Source: Luteolibacter yonseiensis
Lineage (GTDB): Bacteria > Verrucomicrobiota > Verrucomicrobiia > Verrucomicrobiales > Akkermansiaceae
Assembly: GCF_016595465.1 (NCBI RefSeq)
Contig: NZ_JAENIK010000009.1
Coordinates: forward strand, 310,001 to 374,000
Reading direction: 5' to 3'
DNA length: 64,000 bases
Part shown: in pieces, positions 9,041-17,351 of the stretch
Layout: each line of letters opens with the position of its first letter
Numbering within the stretch: the stretch's first letter is position 1
The notes under the pieces: generated by a model
Databases searched by the model: none
What the model was told of the DNA's origin: nothing
Seen by the model: only the letters and a program-made list of their open reading frames with translations
Position numbers and translations under genes: made by a program

Positions 9041-9979
9041 TCACCAGATCGATGGCTCGGGCCGGGGTGGTTTCAGCGATTGGGGTTCCGGGCTTTTGTC
9101 GGGTTCTTTTCCTTTCCCCGCAAGCAACATAGCTTTAAGCAGCAGTTCCTCTATCGCCCGCATTCCTAGAAATCCATCAGCTGCACGGCGGAGCACACCT
9201 CCAATTTCTTTGTTCCAAGCTGGGATCAATTCTTGGGGGATCTGACGGGCGATGTCCTTGGCGACGTGGGCGTAATCTGCGGGAAGCATGGGAGATAGGA
9301 GGACGATTTCATCCCGGAATCGCTGCCTGAGTTCGGCGTCGATTTCAGCAAGGATTTGTTCCTTGGTTGGAGGTTCTGGCAGAAATAATTCCTTTGAGGA
9401 GTTGAATCCGAGAGTCCGGGCGTTGCCGCGCCAAGCGGATTGCCAAGCGCCACAGCCCATGATCATGACGCGTTCCCGGAGTGTCCGCTCCAGTTCCGCT
9501 TTCTGATCTTTGCCGGAACCCTGGGGAAAGCTTTCAGCCGGAAGTGATTCGATGGGCAGCTTCGTGGCAACTGGCAGCACCCCGTCCAGAAGGTCATGGA
9601 TCTCCAGCCGAACATTTCGAGTCCACTCGCTGGGCGACTGGAGTTTATCAATCTCATCGAGCACAAGAACCCCAGCACCCGGCAGCCGGTCGAGCCAATC
9701 GGCGATCAGTGAGATGGTCCATGGGTCGCCACGTGAGCCAGCGATCATCCACGCCGCGACATTGATGACGAGAGATGGAATTCCAAGTTGTTCTCCAAGG
9801 CGACGTGCGAGATGCGATTTCCCGCTGCCGGACGGTCCGATCAGCAGGCTGTGGGTTCTGGGTAGGACGGACATGCCGGAACGGATTCCTGAAGTGGCGA
9901 TCCTCGCCACCGGGAGGAGTTTTTTGAGCGCGTGTTGTTGCTGAGGTGAAAGGATCATCTTTTCTTTGTATTGAGCCAT
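9041..9979 (-). CDS. AAA+ ATPase of the mobile element
   Basis: This 312-residue protein has a clear P-loop (LLIGPSGSGKSH, about residues 45-56), a Walker B (GVLVLDEIDKL) and a sensor-like MIMGCGAWQ, resembling the ClpX/RuvB-type AAA+ fold. A helical C-terminal lid domain ends in a Pro-rich tail (KPPRPEPSIW). Its partner and substrate are unknown. It converges on the integrase gene (3 bp between stops) and is the last gene of a leftward cluster with the RadC-like gene. It could be a remodelling ATPase acting in replication or maintenance of the element; that is inference only. Confidence 0.75.
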   Translation of the reverse strand: MAQYKEKMILSPQQQHALKKLLPVARIATSGIRSGMSVLPRTHSLLIGPSGSGKSHLARRLGEQLGIPSLVINVAAWMIAGSRGDPWTISLIADWLDRLPGAGVLVLDEIDKLQSPSEWTRNVRLEIHDLLDGVLPVATKLPIESLPAESFPQGSGKDQKAELERTLRERVMIMGCGAWQSAWRGNARTLGFNSSKELFLPEPPTKEQILAEIDAELRQRFRDEIVLLSPMLPADYAHVAKDIARQIPQELIPAWNKEIGGVLRRAADGFLGMRAIEELLLKAMLLAGKGKEPDKSPEPQSLKPPRPEPSIW

Positions 9980-10156
9980 GCCACTTTTTCGGCGGCGTTC
10001 ATCCCTTGGGGGGGCGCGTCCCGTCGATCACTGGCTGTCCAGCCTTACGGCGTGCTCGGTTGCCGTTGCCTCGCCGAGGCGGAGTAATATTCCATCCAAC
10101 TGCCCGGCAAACGATTGTCTGGGACGTTTCCGACAGTGAATTCAGTGGGATGAAAA

Positions 10157-10624
10157 TCAAATCATCCCTCCTTCCCGGAATGAGTAATAAGGAGTTCGCC
10201 CCGGTGCAGGTGCGCCGATAATGACGTGGTCGAGAAGATTGATTTTGAGAAGATCGGCGGCGTCCTTGATAGCCCGCGTGATTCTTGTGTCCGCGCAGCT
10301 TGGTGACGGATCGCCAGAGGGATGGTTATGGACAAGGACAAATCCATGGGCAGCGCGGACAATAACCGGGCGAAATACTTCCCGTGGGTGACATGTCGCC
10401 TCGGCGAGCCCACCAAGGGAGACGAGGTTCCACCCTGTAATTTGCAGCCTGGTGTTGTAGGTGACGACAATCACCCGCTCTTTATCGGCTTCGTATGCAG
10501 GGTCGTTTGTAATGTTGCCCGTGTAGAATCGATAGATGCCTTCGGGAGTGTCAGCGGAGTCGAATGTGAGCCTAGGAGAGGTTTCCACTTGGACAGCTTT
10601 AAAGTCTTTAACGATGAATCTCAT
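10157..10624 (-). CDS. RadC-like JAB-domain protein
   Basis: About 155 residues, with the JAMM metal-binding motif His99-x-His101 followed by Ser109 and Asp112 (VHNHPSGDPSPSCAD), the hallmark of RadC/DUF2466 proteins. These are very common on plasmids and integrative elements. Their biochemical role is not settled; the fold is that of a zinc isopeptidase or deaminase-like enzyme. I chose the start at MRFIVKDF, because the longer frame to 10840 runs over the neighbouring small gene and lacks similarity. It lies downstream of two overlapping small genes in a leftward operon. Confidence 0.85.
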   Translation of the reverse strand: MRFIVKDFKAVQVETSPRLTFDSADTPEGIYRFYTGNITNDPAYEADKERVIVVTYNTRLQITGWNLVSLGGLAEATCHPREVFRPVIVRAAHGFVLVHNHPSGDPSPSCADTRITRAIKDAADLLKINLLDHVIIGAPAPGRTPYYSFREGGMI

Positions 10625-10709
10625 GATGTTGGGAAAGAATTTCCCCTCCCGGACACGATGGTACCGGGAGGGGTGCTTAACGGGCTGGCTGGCAATGAAG
10701 ATGCCGCTC

Positions 10710-10934
10710 TTACGCCGTCTCGCGCTCGCCGGCCGGGGCGGAGATTGTTTCGGGTTCCAGTTCGGCCAGTCCCACTCGGTTCCCATTGTAATCCCGGAGA
10801 ACGAGAGGAAGTGCCCGTCCGCTGTGGATGCGGTCGGCAAGGTCGTGCAGGAGCCACGCGGCCTCCTGCCGCCATCCTTCCGCTTGACCGGGCCTGAATG
10901 CCTCGTTGCCCGTGCCGATTTCGATTCGGATCAC
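10710..10934 (-). CDS. Small conserved element protein
   Basis: 74 residues with the pattern EAAWLLHDLADRI, then LPLVLRDYNGNRVGLAELE. The L-x-D-x-N-G-N-x-V-G phrase recurs in small proteins of plasmids and phages, but no function is known to me. Its start codon overlaps the stop of the upstream 178-residue gene by 4 bp (ATGA), which supports translation coupling and that both are real genes. Confidence 0.65.
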   Translation of the reverse strand: MIRIEIGTGNEAFRPGQAEGWRQEAAWLLHDLADRIHSGRALPLVLRDYNGNRVGLAELEPETISAPAGERETA

Positions 10935-11467
10935 GCGTCCTCCCTTGTAAGATTTTCTCGCATCCTGAGGATCACCGCATGGCTGGTGGGTGCGTCCGGA
11001 TAGACCAGGATTCCGTTAGCGCCTGATCCAGGATTCAGAGGATGAGGGTAGGCCACGATTCGATCGTAATTGGCGAAATTTGGGTTAACGTTCATTGCCA
11101 CAATCTCACGAATCCTCTCCGGGGTCGCAGCCAGGTTGAGAGTTGCGCTCATAGCAAAGGACGACCACCTCTTGTGGTCTGCCGGGACACCATGTAGGAT
11201 GCCAGGGATGACCAACGTGCCTGCCACATCGACGTCGAGGTGGTAGGTCGTGCGCTTTCTTCTTTCTTTGAAGGTGCCAACGCGCCATTTCCCTTTCAGA
11301 GCACCGGAGTAGGCGGGCCGAAATTCCGGTTCAGGCAGGACGTCGATCGTCCGAATTTCACGGCGCATCGTCATCGCGGTTTCGGACACGGAATACAGGG
11401 TGTAGTGTTTCCCAACCTCCAGAGGGATTCGCAGCATCGTTAGAGCTGCTGAATTCGGATTTTCCAT
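10931..11467 (-). CDS. Hypothetical protein, first gene of a leftward operon
   Basis: 178 residues from the ATG at 11467 (MENPNSAALTML); the frame extends further upstream but through low-complexity Pro/Ala sequence. It has a beta-rich middle (YTLYSVSETAMTMRREIRTID, in part) and no membrane segment or catalytic motif that I recognise. It overlaps the next gene by 4 bp and heads the cluster that continues with the small protein and the RadC-like protein. It is probably a cytoplasmic accessory protein of the element. Confidence 0.6.
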   Translation of the reverse strand: MENPNSAALTMLRIPLEVGKHYTLYSVSETAMTMRREIRTIDVLPEPEFRPAYSGALKGKWRVGTFKERRKRTTYHLDVDVAGTLVIPGILHGVPADHKRWSSFAMSATLNLAATPERIREIVAMNVNPNFANYDRIVAYPHPLNPGSGANGILVYPDAPTSHAVILRMRENLTREDA

Positions 11468-12358
11468 AGTGGAATTCCCCATGGCCGTGCTGCCCGCGGC
11501 AGCGAAAGCGGCCGGGGGCGGGGGCGGGCCTTTCGACAAGCACCGGAGGAATGATCGTGCCCGGCTTGTGTGGACTGGAGCACCATTACCGGAGGCAGTC
11601 CGGTATAAAAGGAACCCCGGCCATTCCGGCCGGGGGGGTAGGGTTTCGAGGGCGATCGGTATGTTACACGATTCTAATTACATTTTCCGTTTACCCATAA
11701 GAGATTCAAAGCCTCCGTCCATATTTCCAGACGGGTTTGACCTGGGTGTTATCTCTTTATCGATGTGGGTTCCGGTGGCGCCAATACTCGGAGACCAGTA
11801 GCATTGTGGTGAGCGATCGATCCAAAGCGAAGTCCACCCGGATACTCAATCCGCGTCGGGCGGATGATCTGGGCAACTACAAGGCTGCAGTTATTTGCAC
11901 CGAACTTCGGACAGAAATTTTGGAACCTGCAGGAGTCTATCAATGCGTCCGGGGAATGCACCGATCTGCCGGGATTTCGTCGTTGGGCCTCTCCCGAACC
12001 AACGTAAGGTCGTCACTAATTACAGGGCCTTGAGATTTTCGGTGTGTCTTTCCTGATCAACGTATCGATCTGCGAAGTTCGGAAGTCCCAATCAGAGTGA
12101 TCCTGAGAGGCCCTTGGATATAAAAAGCCAATATTTAAACAAATGTTGCGTCGGGTATCGATAGACATGTTGAGAGGGCAGAATTAATCAGAGCGCAATC
12201 AAATGAGCCAAGGTAGCACGCCATAAGTGCCCCTTGCGCGTCATTTTGGCACATCTATTCGTGCGAGCGAGGCGGGGATGTTCATTTGTTTTTTTCTTAT
12301 TGTGCTTATAATCAGGAGTTTGCGTAATTCTAACTGAAGCGGAACGCATTTTGCTAAA
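11468..12358. promoter_or_regulatory. Divergent regulatory region, no gene seen
   Basis: The 890 bp separate the leftward RadC-like operon from the rightward CBASS operon. Two adjacent hairpins are visible: ACCGGA/TCCGGT (11588-11604) and CCCCGGCC/GGCCGGGG with a 5-nt loop (11615-11635). A candidate promoter for CBASS is TTGTTT at 12286 and TATAAT at 12307, 15 bp apart and 47 bp ahead of the start codon. The rest has stops in all frames and nothing recognisable. Confidence 0.5.
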
Positions 12359-13240
12359 ATGCACGGCGTGAGTTCCCCCGCTATATCATCGTCCCATATC
12401 CTCCCGGCCGCGCCTTTTGAACGCCTCTATGACCATCTTCATTTCGACACGGATTTGAAGAAGCGTTTGGTGTCCCAAATCGCTCTAACCTTCCTACTCC
12501 GATCGAAATTTTCTCCCGGAGACCTGCCTGTTCACGGCATAATTCTTCTTCATGGCCCTCCCGGTACAGGAAAGACCTCGGTTGCGAAGGCCGTGGCTTC
12601 CAAAGCTGCCAGTATCATCAAAGGGAAAAAGCCGATGCGGCTCCTTGAGATTGACCCGCATGCCTTGACCGGCTCCGCGCTCGGAAAAAGTCAGAAGGAA
12701 GTGATGAAGCTCTTCCGGGAAACAATTGTCGAAGAGGCAGCAAAAGGACCTCTGATTGTGCTTCTCGACGAGGTGGAAACCATGGCGGCCAGTCGCCAGA
12801 AGGTCAGTATGGAGGCTAACCCGCTCGATGTACATAGGGCAACCGACGCTGTTCTGACAGGTCTCGACGCAATTGCGTCCACGCATCCCGAGATCATTTT
12901 CATCTGTACCAGTAACTTTCAACAGGCGCTTGATGAGGCGTTCGTCTCTCGTACGGACTTCATGACTTTCGTGGATGTTCCAGGAGACGCCGCTCGTCAT
13001 CAAATTATCGACGATACACTGAAAACCTTGGGTTCTGTGTGGAACGAGATCAATGCCCTGCGGACTCAGCCGAATCTGAAAAAGCTGGTAAAAGCGAGCA
13101 AGGGCATGGACGGCCGCGCCATTTGTAAGCGAATCCTGCTAGCCCTCTCCTTGGATACCTCGCTCGCGTCGAACCCCGGTACACTGACCATCGGTCACCT
13201 CGAAACCGTATTCTCCGAAAATCCCCCCCAAAAATCATGA
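12359..13240 (+). CDS. cap6: CBASS TRIP13/Pch2-like AAA+ ATPase (Cap6)
   Basis: This 293-residue AAA+ protein has Walker A GPPGTGKT (residues 66-73), Walker B PLIVLLDEVE (131-140), sensor-1 FICTSN (181-186) and the SRTD arginine region. In type III CBASS, TRIP13-like ATPases disassemble the active HORMA-cyclase complex and so keep the system silent. The assignment rests on the fold plus the context: it heads a five-gene operon with a HORMA protein, a CD-NTase and NucC, and overlaps the next gene by 4 bp. It is the only gene of the cluster preceded by a promoter-like sequence. The start is the only nearby ATG in frame. Confidence 0.88.
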   Translation: MHGVSSPAISSSHILPAAPFERLYDHLHFDTDLKKRLVSQIALTFLLRSKFSPGDLPVHGIILLHGPPGTGKTSVAKAVASKAASIIKGKKPMRLLEIDPHALTGSALGKSQKEVMKLFRETIVEEAAKGPLIVLLDEVETMAASRQKVSMEANPLDVHRATDAVLTGLDAIASTHPEIIFICTSNFQQALDEAFVSRTDFMTFVDVPGDAARHQIIDDTLKTLGSVWNEINALRTQPNLKKLVKASKGMDGRAICKRILLALSLDTSLASNPGTLTIGHLETVFSENPPQKS

Positions 13241-13719
13241 GTTCAGTAATTGCCCGCAGAATCCGTTCTGCCCCCCACCGGCCAGCAGGAGAAACATGGC
13301 AGATAATTTCGGACCTGCTATGCCAGGGAGACAAAGCCCTGCTCGAGGAACTTGGTGGAGTCGCCGGAATTGTCGCCTCAACAATCGTCGATAAGGAGCC
13401 AAGGGAAGCGCCGATTATCGTCATCGGCAAGGGACCACGGATCCGGTTCTACTGCCTCTACGGTGATGATGCCATCACTGGTGACGACGCAAACGAAGAT
13501 GCGCTTCCAGTGAAGCCGCTGGAGGGATCTTGGGAAATCCATGTCCCATTCCCAGCCGATGAATTGGATTGGGCGCAAGGCGCCCTGAAGAAGCAGTCGA
13601 CGAAGATCAAGGCCTACGACTCAAAAGCCGGCATTGAAAAATCGGGAAGTGAAGCAGCGGTCCAAGCTACCTCCAGTCCATCAACCTCAATCGATCTCGA
13701 CGCCCTCAACCGCCTATGA
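13237..13719 (+). CDS. Unknown 160-aa component of the type III CBASS operon
   Basis: This is the extra gene between the TRIP13-like ATPase and the HORMA protein, overlapping both by 4 bp. It has a folded part (about residues 15-120) with the phrases APHRPAGETW, IIVIGKGPRIRFYCLYG, DDANEDAL and DELDWAQGALKK, then a Ser/Ala-rich flexible tail ending SIDLDALNRL. Some type III systems encode two HORMA proteins (Cap7 and Cap8), one providing a closure peptide for the other. This protein is not an obvious HORMA by sequence, but its position and peptide-like tail would fit a partner or closure-motif donor. That is inference. The family is probably conserved with HORMA-type CBASS. Confidence 0.7.
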   Translation: MSSVIARRIRSAPHRPAGETWQIISDLLCQGDKALLEELGGVAGIVASTIVDKEPREAPIIVIGKGPRIRFYCLYGDDAITGDDANEDALPVKPLEGSWEIHVPFPADELDWAQGALKKQSTKIKAYDSKAGIEKSGSEAAVQATSSPSTSIDLDALNRL

Positions 13720-14216
13720 GCACGACCGTCAAAGTTAACACCTACTCGCATAGTGTCACGCATGTGACTGACAACATCTTGTCAGGTCTAAAAAGGATCA
13801 TTCTGCTGAGCGGCCTGTCTCTCGATAAACTCACTTCCGATTGGAAGGTGCTCGAGGCCGGCATCGGCAAGTGGCTTGAAACCCGGCACCTTAATACGGT
13901 GACTCTGGAGATTTACACGGGGACTTCATCATTGGTCGGACGTTGGGATTTTGACATCAGCTACACTTACACCACCGGCGACGATGGCGATTTGTGGGCG
14001 GATGTCGATGCCATCAAATTCGCCATCAAGAAGGCAGGAGCCATCCCATCCACCTGCATATACCGCGTTATCGCCAACACGAAGGACGGCCGACCTGACG
14101 TCAATGGTTGGTCATCCACTCAATACCTCTCAACCGACGGTTTCACCAAACGCCCAATTGGAACCACTATCGGCGCAACGCATCTTGGGGCAGGAACCAG
14201 CTACTGGTCAAAATAA
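13716..14216 (+). CDS. cap7: CBASS HORMA-domain protein (Cap7)
   Basis: 166 residues matching the bacterial HORMA family in length and landmarks: NTYSHSVTHVTDNIL at the N-terminus, WLETRHLNTVTLEIYT, VGRWDFDISY, then the swapping safety-belt region with DGRPDVNGWSSTQY and a terminal YWSK. In type III CBASS the HORMA protein closes around a peptide on a phage or partner protein and then activates the CD-NTase. It overlaps its upstream neighbour by 4 bp and the CD-NTase start by 1 bp (TAATG), so the stoichiometry is probably set by coupled translation. Confidence 0.88.
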   Translation: MSTTVKVNTYSHSVTHVTDNILSGLKRIILLSGLSLDKLTSDWKVLEAGIGKWLETRHLNTVTLEIYTGTSSLVGRWDFDISYTYTTGDDGDLWADVDAIKFAIKKAGAIPSTCIYRVIANTKDGRPDVNGWSSTQYLSTDGFTKRPIGTTIGATHLGAGTSYWSK

Positions 14217-15094
14217 TGACAATCGAAGAAGCATTTCAGAAATTTAAGTCCCGTCTTGAACTTACCGACGGCGAGCAGAAGGACGCCAGCAAGCGGCAGA
14301 AGCGAGTTCGCGAGGTGATGTCAGAGAATTTTCACGTCGAGGACGACTTTCTCGCCGGTTCATATGCGAGGCATACGAAAACCAAGCCTCTCAAGGATGT
14401 GGATATTTTCTTGGCCCTCGGGAGCAAAGAACGCCACAGGCTCGACGAACCCGCAAAGGATCTGCTTGAGGCAGTGAGGGTTGCGCTGGTTCCAGAGTAT
14501 GGAGAGGATAAAGTTTCCATTGGTCGCAGATGCGTTCAGGTCAGGTTCGGTGGTGATGAAGACGACGACAAGGTCATGAGCATCGATGTCGTTCCGGCCT
14601 TCACCGAAGGAGATAACTACAAGATTGCCGACCCTCAGAGCGAAAAGGATTGGGCCGTCACCAATCCTAAGACTCATGCGGCGAAAGCCACCGCCTGCAA
14701 CAAGGATTTCGATCTCAAGTGGAAGCCTGTTGTCAAAATGGCCAAAAAGTGGAACGAGCACAAAGGCAAGCCCATCAAACCAAGTTTCCTCATCGAGGTG
14801 ATGGCGATAGAACTCCTGAAGGGTCCATTTTCGGGCGGTTATCCCTATGAGCTGAAGGCGCTGTTTGCAGCACTGGAAGCCAGGATTTCGGAAATCTGGA
14901 ATGATCCTGCCGGATTGGGGCCACCTGTGTCGGATAGAATGGATGCGGCCGCTTGTCAGAATGCTCGAAAGGTGCTTGCTGAAACTGGGCAGTCCGTAGA
15001 TCGGGCTATTTATCTGGCGAAAACAGGGAACGTGGGCGGAGCACTACGGATCTGGCGTGACGAAGTTTTTGGAAGCCGATTCTCAATTTCCTGA
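14216..15094 (+). CDS. cdnC: CBASS CD-NTase, CdnC-like oligonucleotide cyclase
   Basis: A 292-residue polymerase-beta-fold nucleotidyltransferase. Gly48-Ser49 (LAGSYARHTKT) is followed by the first metal pair Asp61 and Asp63 (KDVDIFL) and the third carboxylate Asp124 (MSIDVVPAF). With HORMA, TRIP13 and NucC next door it best fits the CdnC/CdnD clades, which make cyclic oligoadenylates such as cAAA; the product cannot be read from sequence. I chose the ATG at 14216 because it overlaps the HORMA stop; the open frame extends to 14108 within the HORMA gene. The enzyme is expected to be activated only when bound to the closed HORMA protein. Confidence 0.9.
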   Translation: MTIEEAFQKFKSRLELTDGEQKDASKRQKRVREVMSENFHVEDDFLAGSYARHTKTKPLKDVDIFLALGSKERHRLDEPAKDLLEAVRVALVPEYGEDKVSIGRRCVQVRFGGDEDDDKVMSIDVVPAFTEGDNYKIADPQSEKDWAVTNPKTHAAKATACNKDFDLKWKPVVKMAKKWNEHKGKPIKPSFLIEVMAIELLKGPFSGGYPYELKALFAALEARISEIWNDPAGLGPPVSDRMDAAACQNARKVLAETGQSVDRAIYLAKTGNVGGALRIWRDEVFGSRFSIS

Positions 15095-15097
15095 AGT

Positions 15098-15847
15098 ATG
15101 GCCAAGAAAAAGACTCAAACTCCGCCTTCGCTCAGCGAGTTGTTCGAAGGCTATCAGAAGGGCCTGATCGCGAACCTCGGAATATCCCGTAAGCTGATCA
15201 CCCATCCGGTAGCGAAAGGCGACGCCACGGAACTCCGGTGGATAAAAATGCTGAGAACCTATCTACCAACGCGGTATCAGGTTGAACGTGCCTTCGTGAT
15301 CGACTCGGACGGAACCCTGAGTCAGCAGCAGGATCTGGTGATCTTCGACAGGCATTTTTCGCTTTTTATCTTCGAGCATGAAGGCGTTGCCTACATTCCT
15401 GCGGAAAGCGTCTATGCCGTGTTTGAGGTGAAGCCAGAAATCACTCCGAAATACATCGGTTACGCCGGTGACAAGGCAGAGAGCGTAAGAAGGCTCAAGA
15501 GGACCTCCGGGCGAATCGTCCAAGCTGGGGGTGATGTCCATACCCCTAAGCCGCCACCTCAGATTCTTGCCGGCATACTCGCCTTGGATTGCAAATGGAA
15601 GGAACCGATGGGGGCGAACTTTAAAGGATATCTCCAAGGGCTGAGTGCAAACAGAGCCTTAAACTTGGGCTGTGTGGCCAGGCACGGGGCTTTCGAAATC
15701 ACTGATGCCACACCCACCTCCTTCACCTGGGATGTCAGTCGGCCCGACACTGCCGTCATGTCTTTCGTACTCACTCTCACCAGATTGCTCCAGAAGATGG
15801 GAACTGTGCCGGCGATTCAGATCGAAGAATATGCGAAACATCTCTAA
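15098..15847 (+). CDS. nucC: NucC endonuclease effector of CBASS 1
   Basis: This 249-residue protein has the NucC (DUF6602) layout: KGDATELRW, YLPTRYQVERAFVIDSDG, then Asp79 in QQDLVIFDRH and Glu110-x-Lys112 in ESVYAVFEVK, the restriction-like D...ExK nuclease site. NucC is a homotrimer that binds a cyclic triadenylate, assembles into hexamers and degrades DNA non-specifically, killing the infected cell. It starts 3 bp after the CD-NTase stop and closes the operon. A second NucC lies at 18889-19662. Confidence 0.92.
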   Translation: MAKKKTQTPPSLSELFEGYQKGLIANLGISRKLITHPVAKGDATELRWIKMLRTYLPTRYQVERAFVIDSDGTLSQQQDLVIFDRHFSLFIFEHEGVAYIPAESVYAVFEVKPEITPKYIGYAGDKAESVRRLKRTSGRIVQAGGDVHTPKPPPQILAGILALDCKWKEPMGANFKGYLQGLSANRALNLGCVARHGAFEITDATPTSFTWDVSRPDTAVMSFVLTLTRLLQKMGTVPAIQIEEYAKHL

Positions 15848-15895
15848 GAGACTGTCTTAATAGATCCCCAAAGACTGTTGACCGGTGGAAGGTGA

Positions 15896-16339
15896 ATGCG
15901 CACCCGTAAGCCCCGGAGAGGTGAAATAAGTTACCGCGAAGTTACAGCGCCTCGGCTACTGCCCAACATGTCCGATCACTGTCGAACCACCCCATCAAAA
16001 ATGATGAATTCTCCATGCACTACTGATCTCCACGAAGAAAGATTCGAATTTACGTTGCTCCGAGTGGACATCGGTCTTGCGGACGAGTTCACAGTTCATC
16101 CTCTCGGTGCCGAGCCGTTCAGTAGTGGTAGTTCATGCATTAGGGACTGCATTTCTTTCAAAACGGAAGGCCATGCCTGGAGGCTACGCCGTTTGGTTTC
16201 CTACAGGGACGAATTCCTACCGGCTGACACTGCTTATCACCGGGCTGAGCAGGAAGGGACAGCCTCTGCCGCCGGTATGACCCGGAGGGATTGGCTCGAT
16301 CAGGCTGTCAAATTCGCGTTGGACCAACGCGCCGAGTAA
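15896..16339 (+). CDS. Hypothetical protein
   Basis: A 147-residue frame with no recognised domain. The part from about residue 45 onward (FEFTLLRVDIGLADEF, in part) looks like coding sequence, and the C-terminus (TRRDWLDQAVKFALDQRAE) is helical. The N-terminus is rich in Arg and Pro and the true start may be the Met near residue 25. The palindrome GCGTTGGACCAACGC forms its last codons (16316-16330). It lies alone between CBASS 1 and the small recombinase; the function is unknown. Confidence 0.45.
   Translation: MRTRKPRRGEISYREVTAPRLLPNMSDHCRTTPSKMMNSPCTTDLHEERFEFTLLRVDIGLADEFTVHPLGAEPFSSGSSCIRDCISFKTEGHAWRLRRLVSYRDEFLPADTAYHRAEQEGTASAAGMTRRDWLDQAVKFALDQRAE
16316..16330. repeat. Palindrome GCGTTGGACCAACGC, copy 1
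   Basis: A 7+1+7 bp perfect dyad at the 3' end of the hypothetical gene. Exact copies occur at 34322 and 41226, one with central T at 36244, and one with a changed outer base and central G at 16364. I found none outside the element by eye. It is a candidate binding site for an element-encoded dimeric protein. Confidence 0.7.
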
Positions 16340-16363
16340 CCGGGCATCTGGTCCTTTCTAAAA

Positions 16364-16378
16364 CCGTTGGGCCAACGC
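16364..16378. repeat. Palindrome variant CCGTTGGGCCAACGC, copy 2
   Basis: This differs from the perfect 15-mer only at the first base and the centre. It lies 48 bp after copy 1 and about 215 bp ahead of the small serine recombinase gene, so this pair could belong to a resolution site. Confidence 0.6.
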
Positions 16379-16591
16379 AGTACGCCCGGGTCCGGTAGAG
16401 TGGGGCGCGGCGCACGAAGTAGCCGCGTGGGGAGAGTCTTCTCCCCGGTCCAAAGTTTCGGGAAGTGTATTCAAAAAATCTCTCTGCCGAAATCCTTCCA
16501 CAGAACCCCGGAAGCACGTTCACGCCACCGCCGGAAAGTGTATTCAGGAAAACAGGTGTTAAAATGAATACGATCGTGATAGTGGTCAGCC

Positions 16592-17311
16592 ATGAAAAGA
16601 GAGAACGCGAGAACCCCGGTGGCGATTCTTGTCCGGGTATCCACCGCCAAGCAGGAAACCGACCGCCAGGTCCATGAACTCCGGGAGGTCGCCACGGCGA
16701 ACAGATGGAAGGTGGTGGAGGTGATCGAAGAACAGGTATCAGGCAATGCCGCCGAGGCGGACCGAGCAGGTATCGAGCGGGCCATGGAACTGGCGCGGTC
16801 GGGATCAATCAGGAAGGTGCTGGTTCACGAGGTTTCCCGGGTGGCCCGCCGGAATTCCACCGCGCACCGGTTTGTGGAGGACCTGGAGGGTTGTGGTGTT
16901 TCCCTGTATTGGCACGCCCAGCGGATTGAAACCCTGCTCCCGTCTGGAAAGCGAAACCCCGCCGCGTCGATCATGTTTTCGTTGTTGGCGGAGATGGCGC
17001 GTAACGAACGTGAAACGCTGGTTGAGCGGATCAAGTCCGGTTTGGAGGAAGCCCGCCGGAAGGGGCACACTCTCGGTCGCCCCGCCGGGTCGGTTCAAAC
17101 CCGGGATGAGATGTTGGCCAAGCACCGGGATGTGGTGCGGCATCTTCGGGCAGGTCATTCAATCCGGCACACTGCCAAGATCACCGGCAAGGGTGTGTCC
17201 ACAGTACAGCGGGTGAAAGCCGCCATGCAACCGGTCTTCGGAAAAGTCGATTATATCGCTGCCGATCAGAGGGGAACGTTTGTCGAGCTTCCAACTCTGA
17301 CTGGAAGGTGA
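16592..17311 (+). CDS. Small serine recombinase (resolvase/invertase family)
   Basis: This 239-residue protein has nucleophile Ser17 in ILVRVSTAKQ, the conserved EVSRVARRN block, the E-helix (AEMARNERETLVERIKSG, partial) and a C-terminal helix-turn-helix (about 185-215, HSIRHTAKITGKGVSTVQR) after a GRPAGS hinge. This is the Tn3-type resolvase or DNA invertase architecture. A possible role is resolving multimers of the element's circular form or of a former transposon. It lies between the two CBASS operons and converges on the second. The two GCGTTGG-type palindromes upstream are candidates for its site, but its true res site cannot be defined here. Confidence 0.88.
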   Translation: MKRENARTPVAILVRVSTAKQETDRQVHELREVATANRWKVVEVIEEQVSGNAAEADRAGIERAMELARSGSIRKVLVHEVSRVARRNSTAHRFVEDLEGCGVSLYWHAQRIETLLPSGKRNPAASIMFSLLAEMARNERETLVERIKSGLEEARRKGHTLGRPAGSVQTRDEMLAKHRDVVRHLRAGHSIRHTAKITGKGVSTVQRVKAAMQPVFGKVDYIAADQRGTFVELPTLTGR

Positions 17312-17345
17312 GGCGGAGGTGCTATTTTAAACACCCCCGCCTCAC
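17308..17345. terminator. Bidirectional terminator between convergent genes
   Basis: GTGAGGCGG and CCGCCTCAC pair across a loop that contains a further AGGTG/CACC pairing and a central TTTT. It begins at the stop codon of the small recombinase and ends 7 bp before the stop of the E2-like gene. Confidence 0.65.
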
Positions 17346-17351
17346 TTTCCA

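Noticed and set aside
11588-11635. Riboswitch or terminator at the twin hairpins
   Set aside because: The hairpins are convincing, but no conserved core or T tract for either strand was recognised; only listed as part of the regulatory region.
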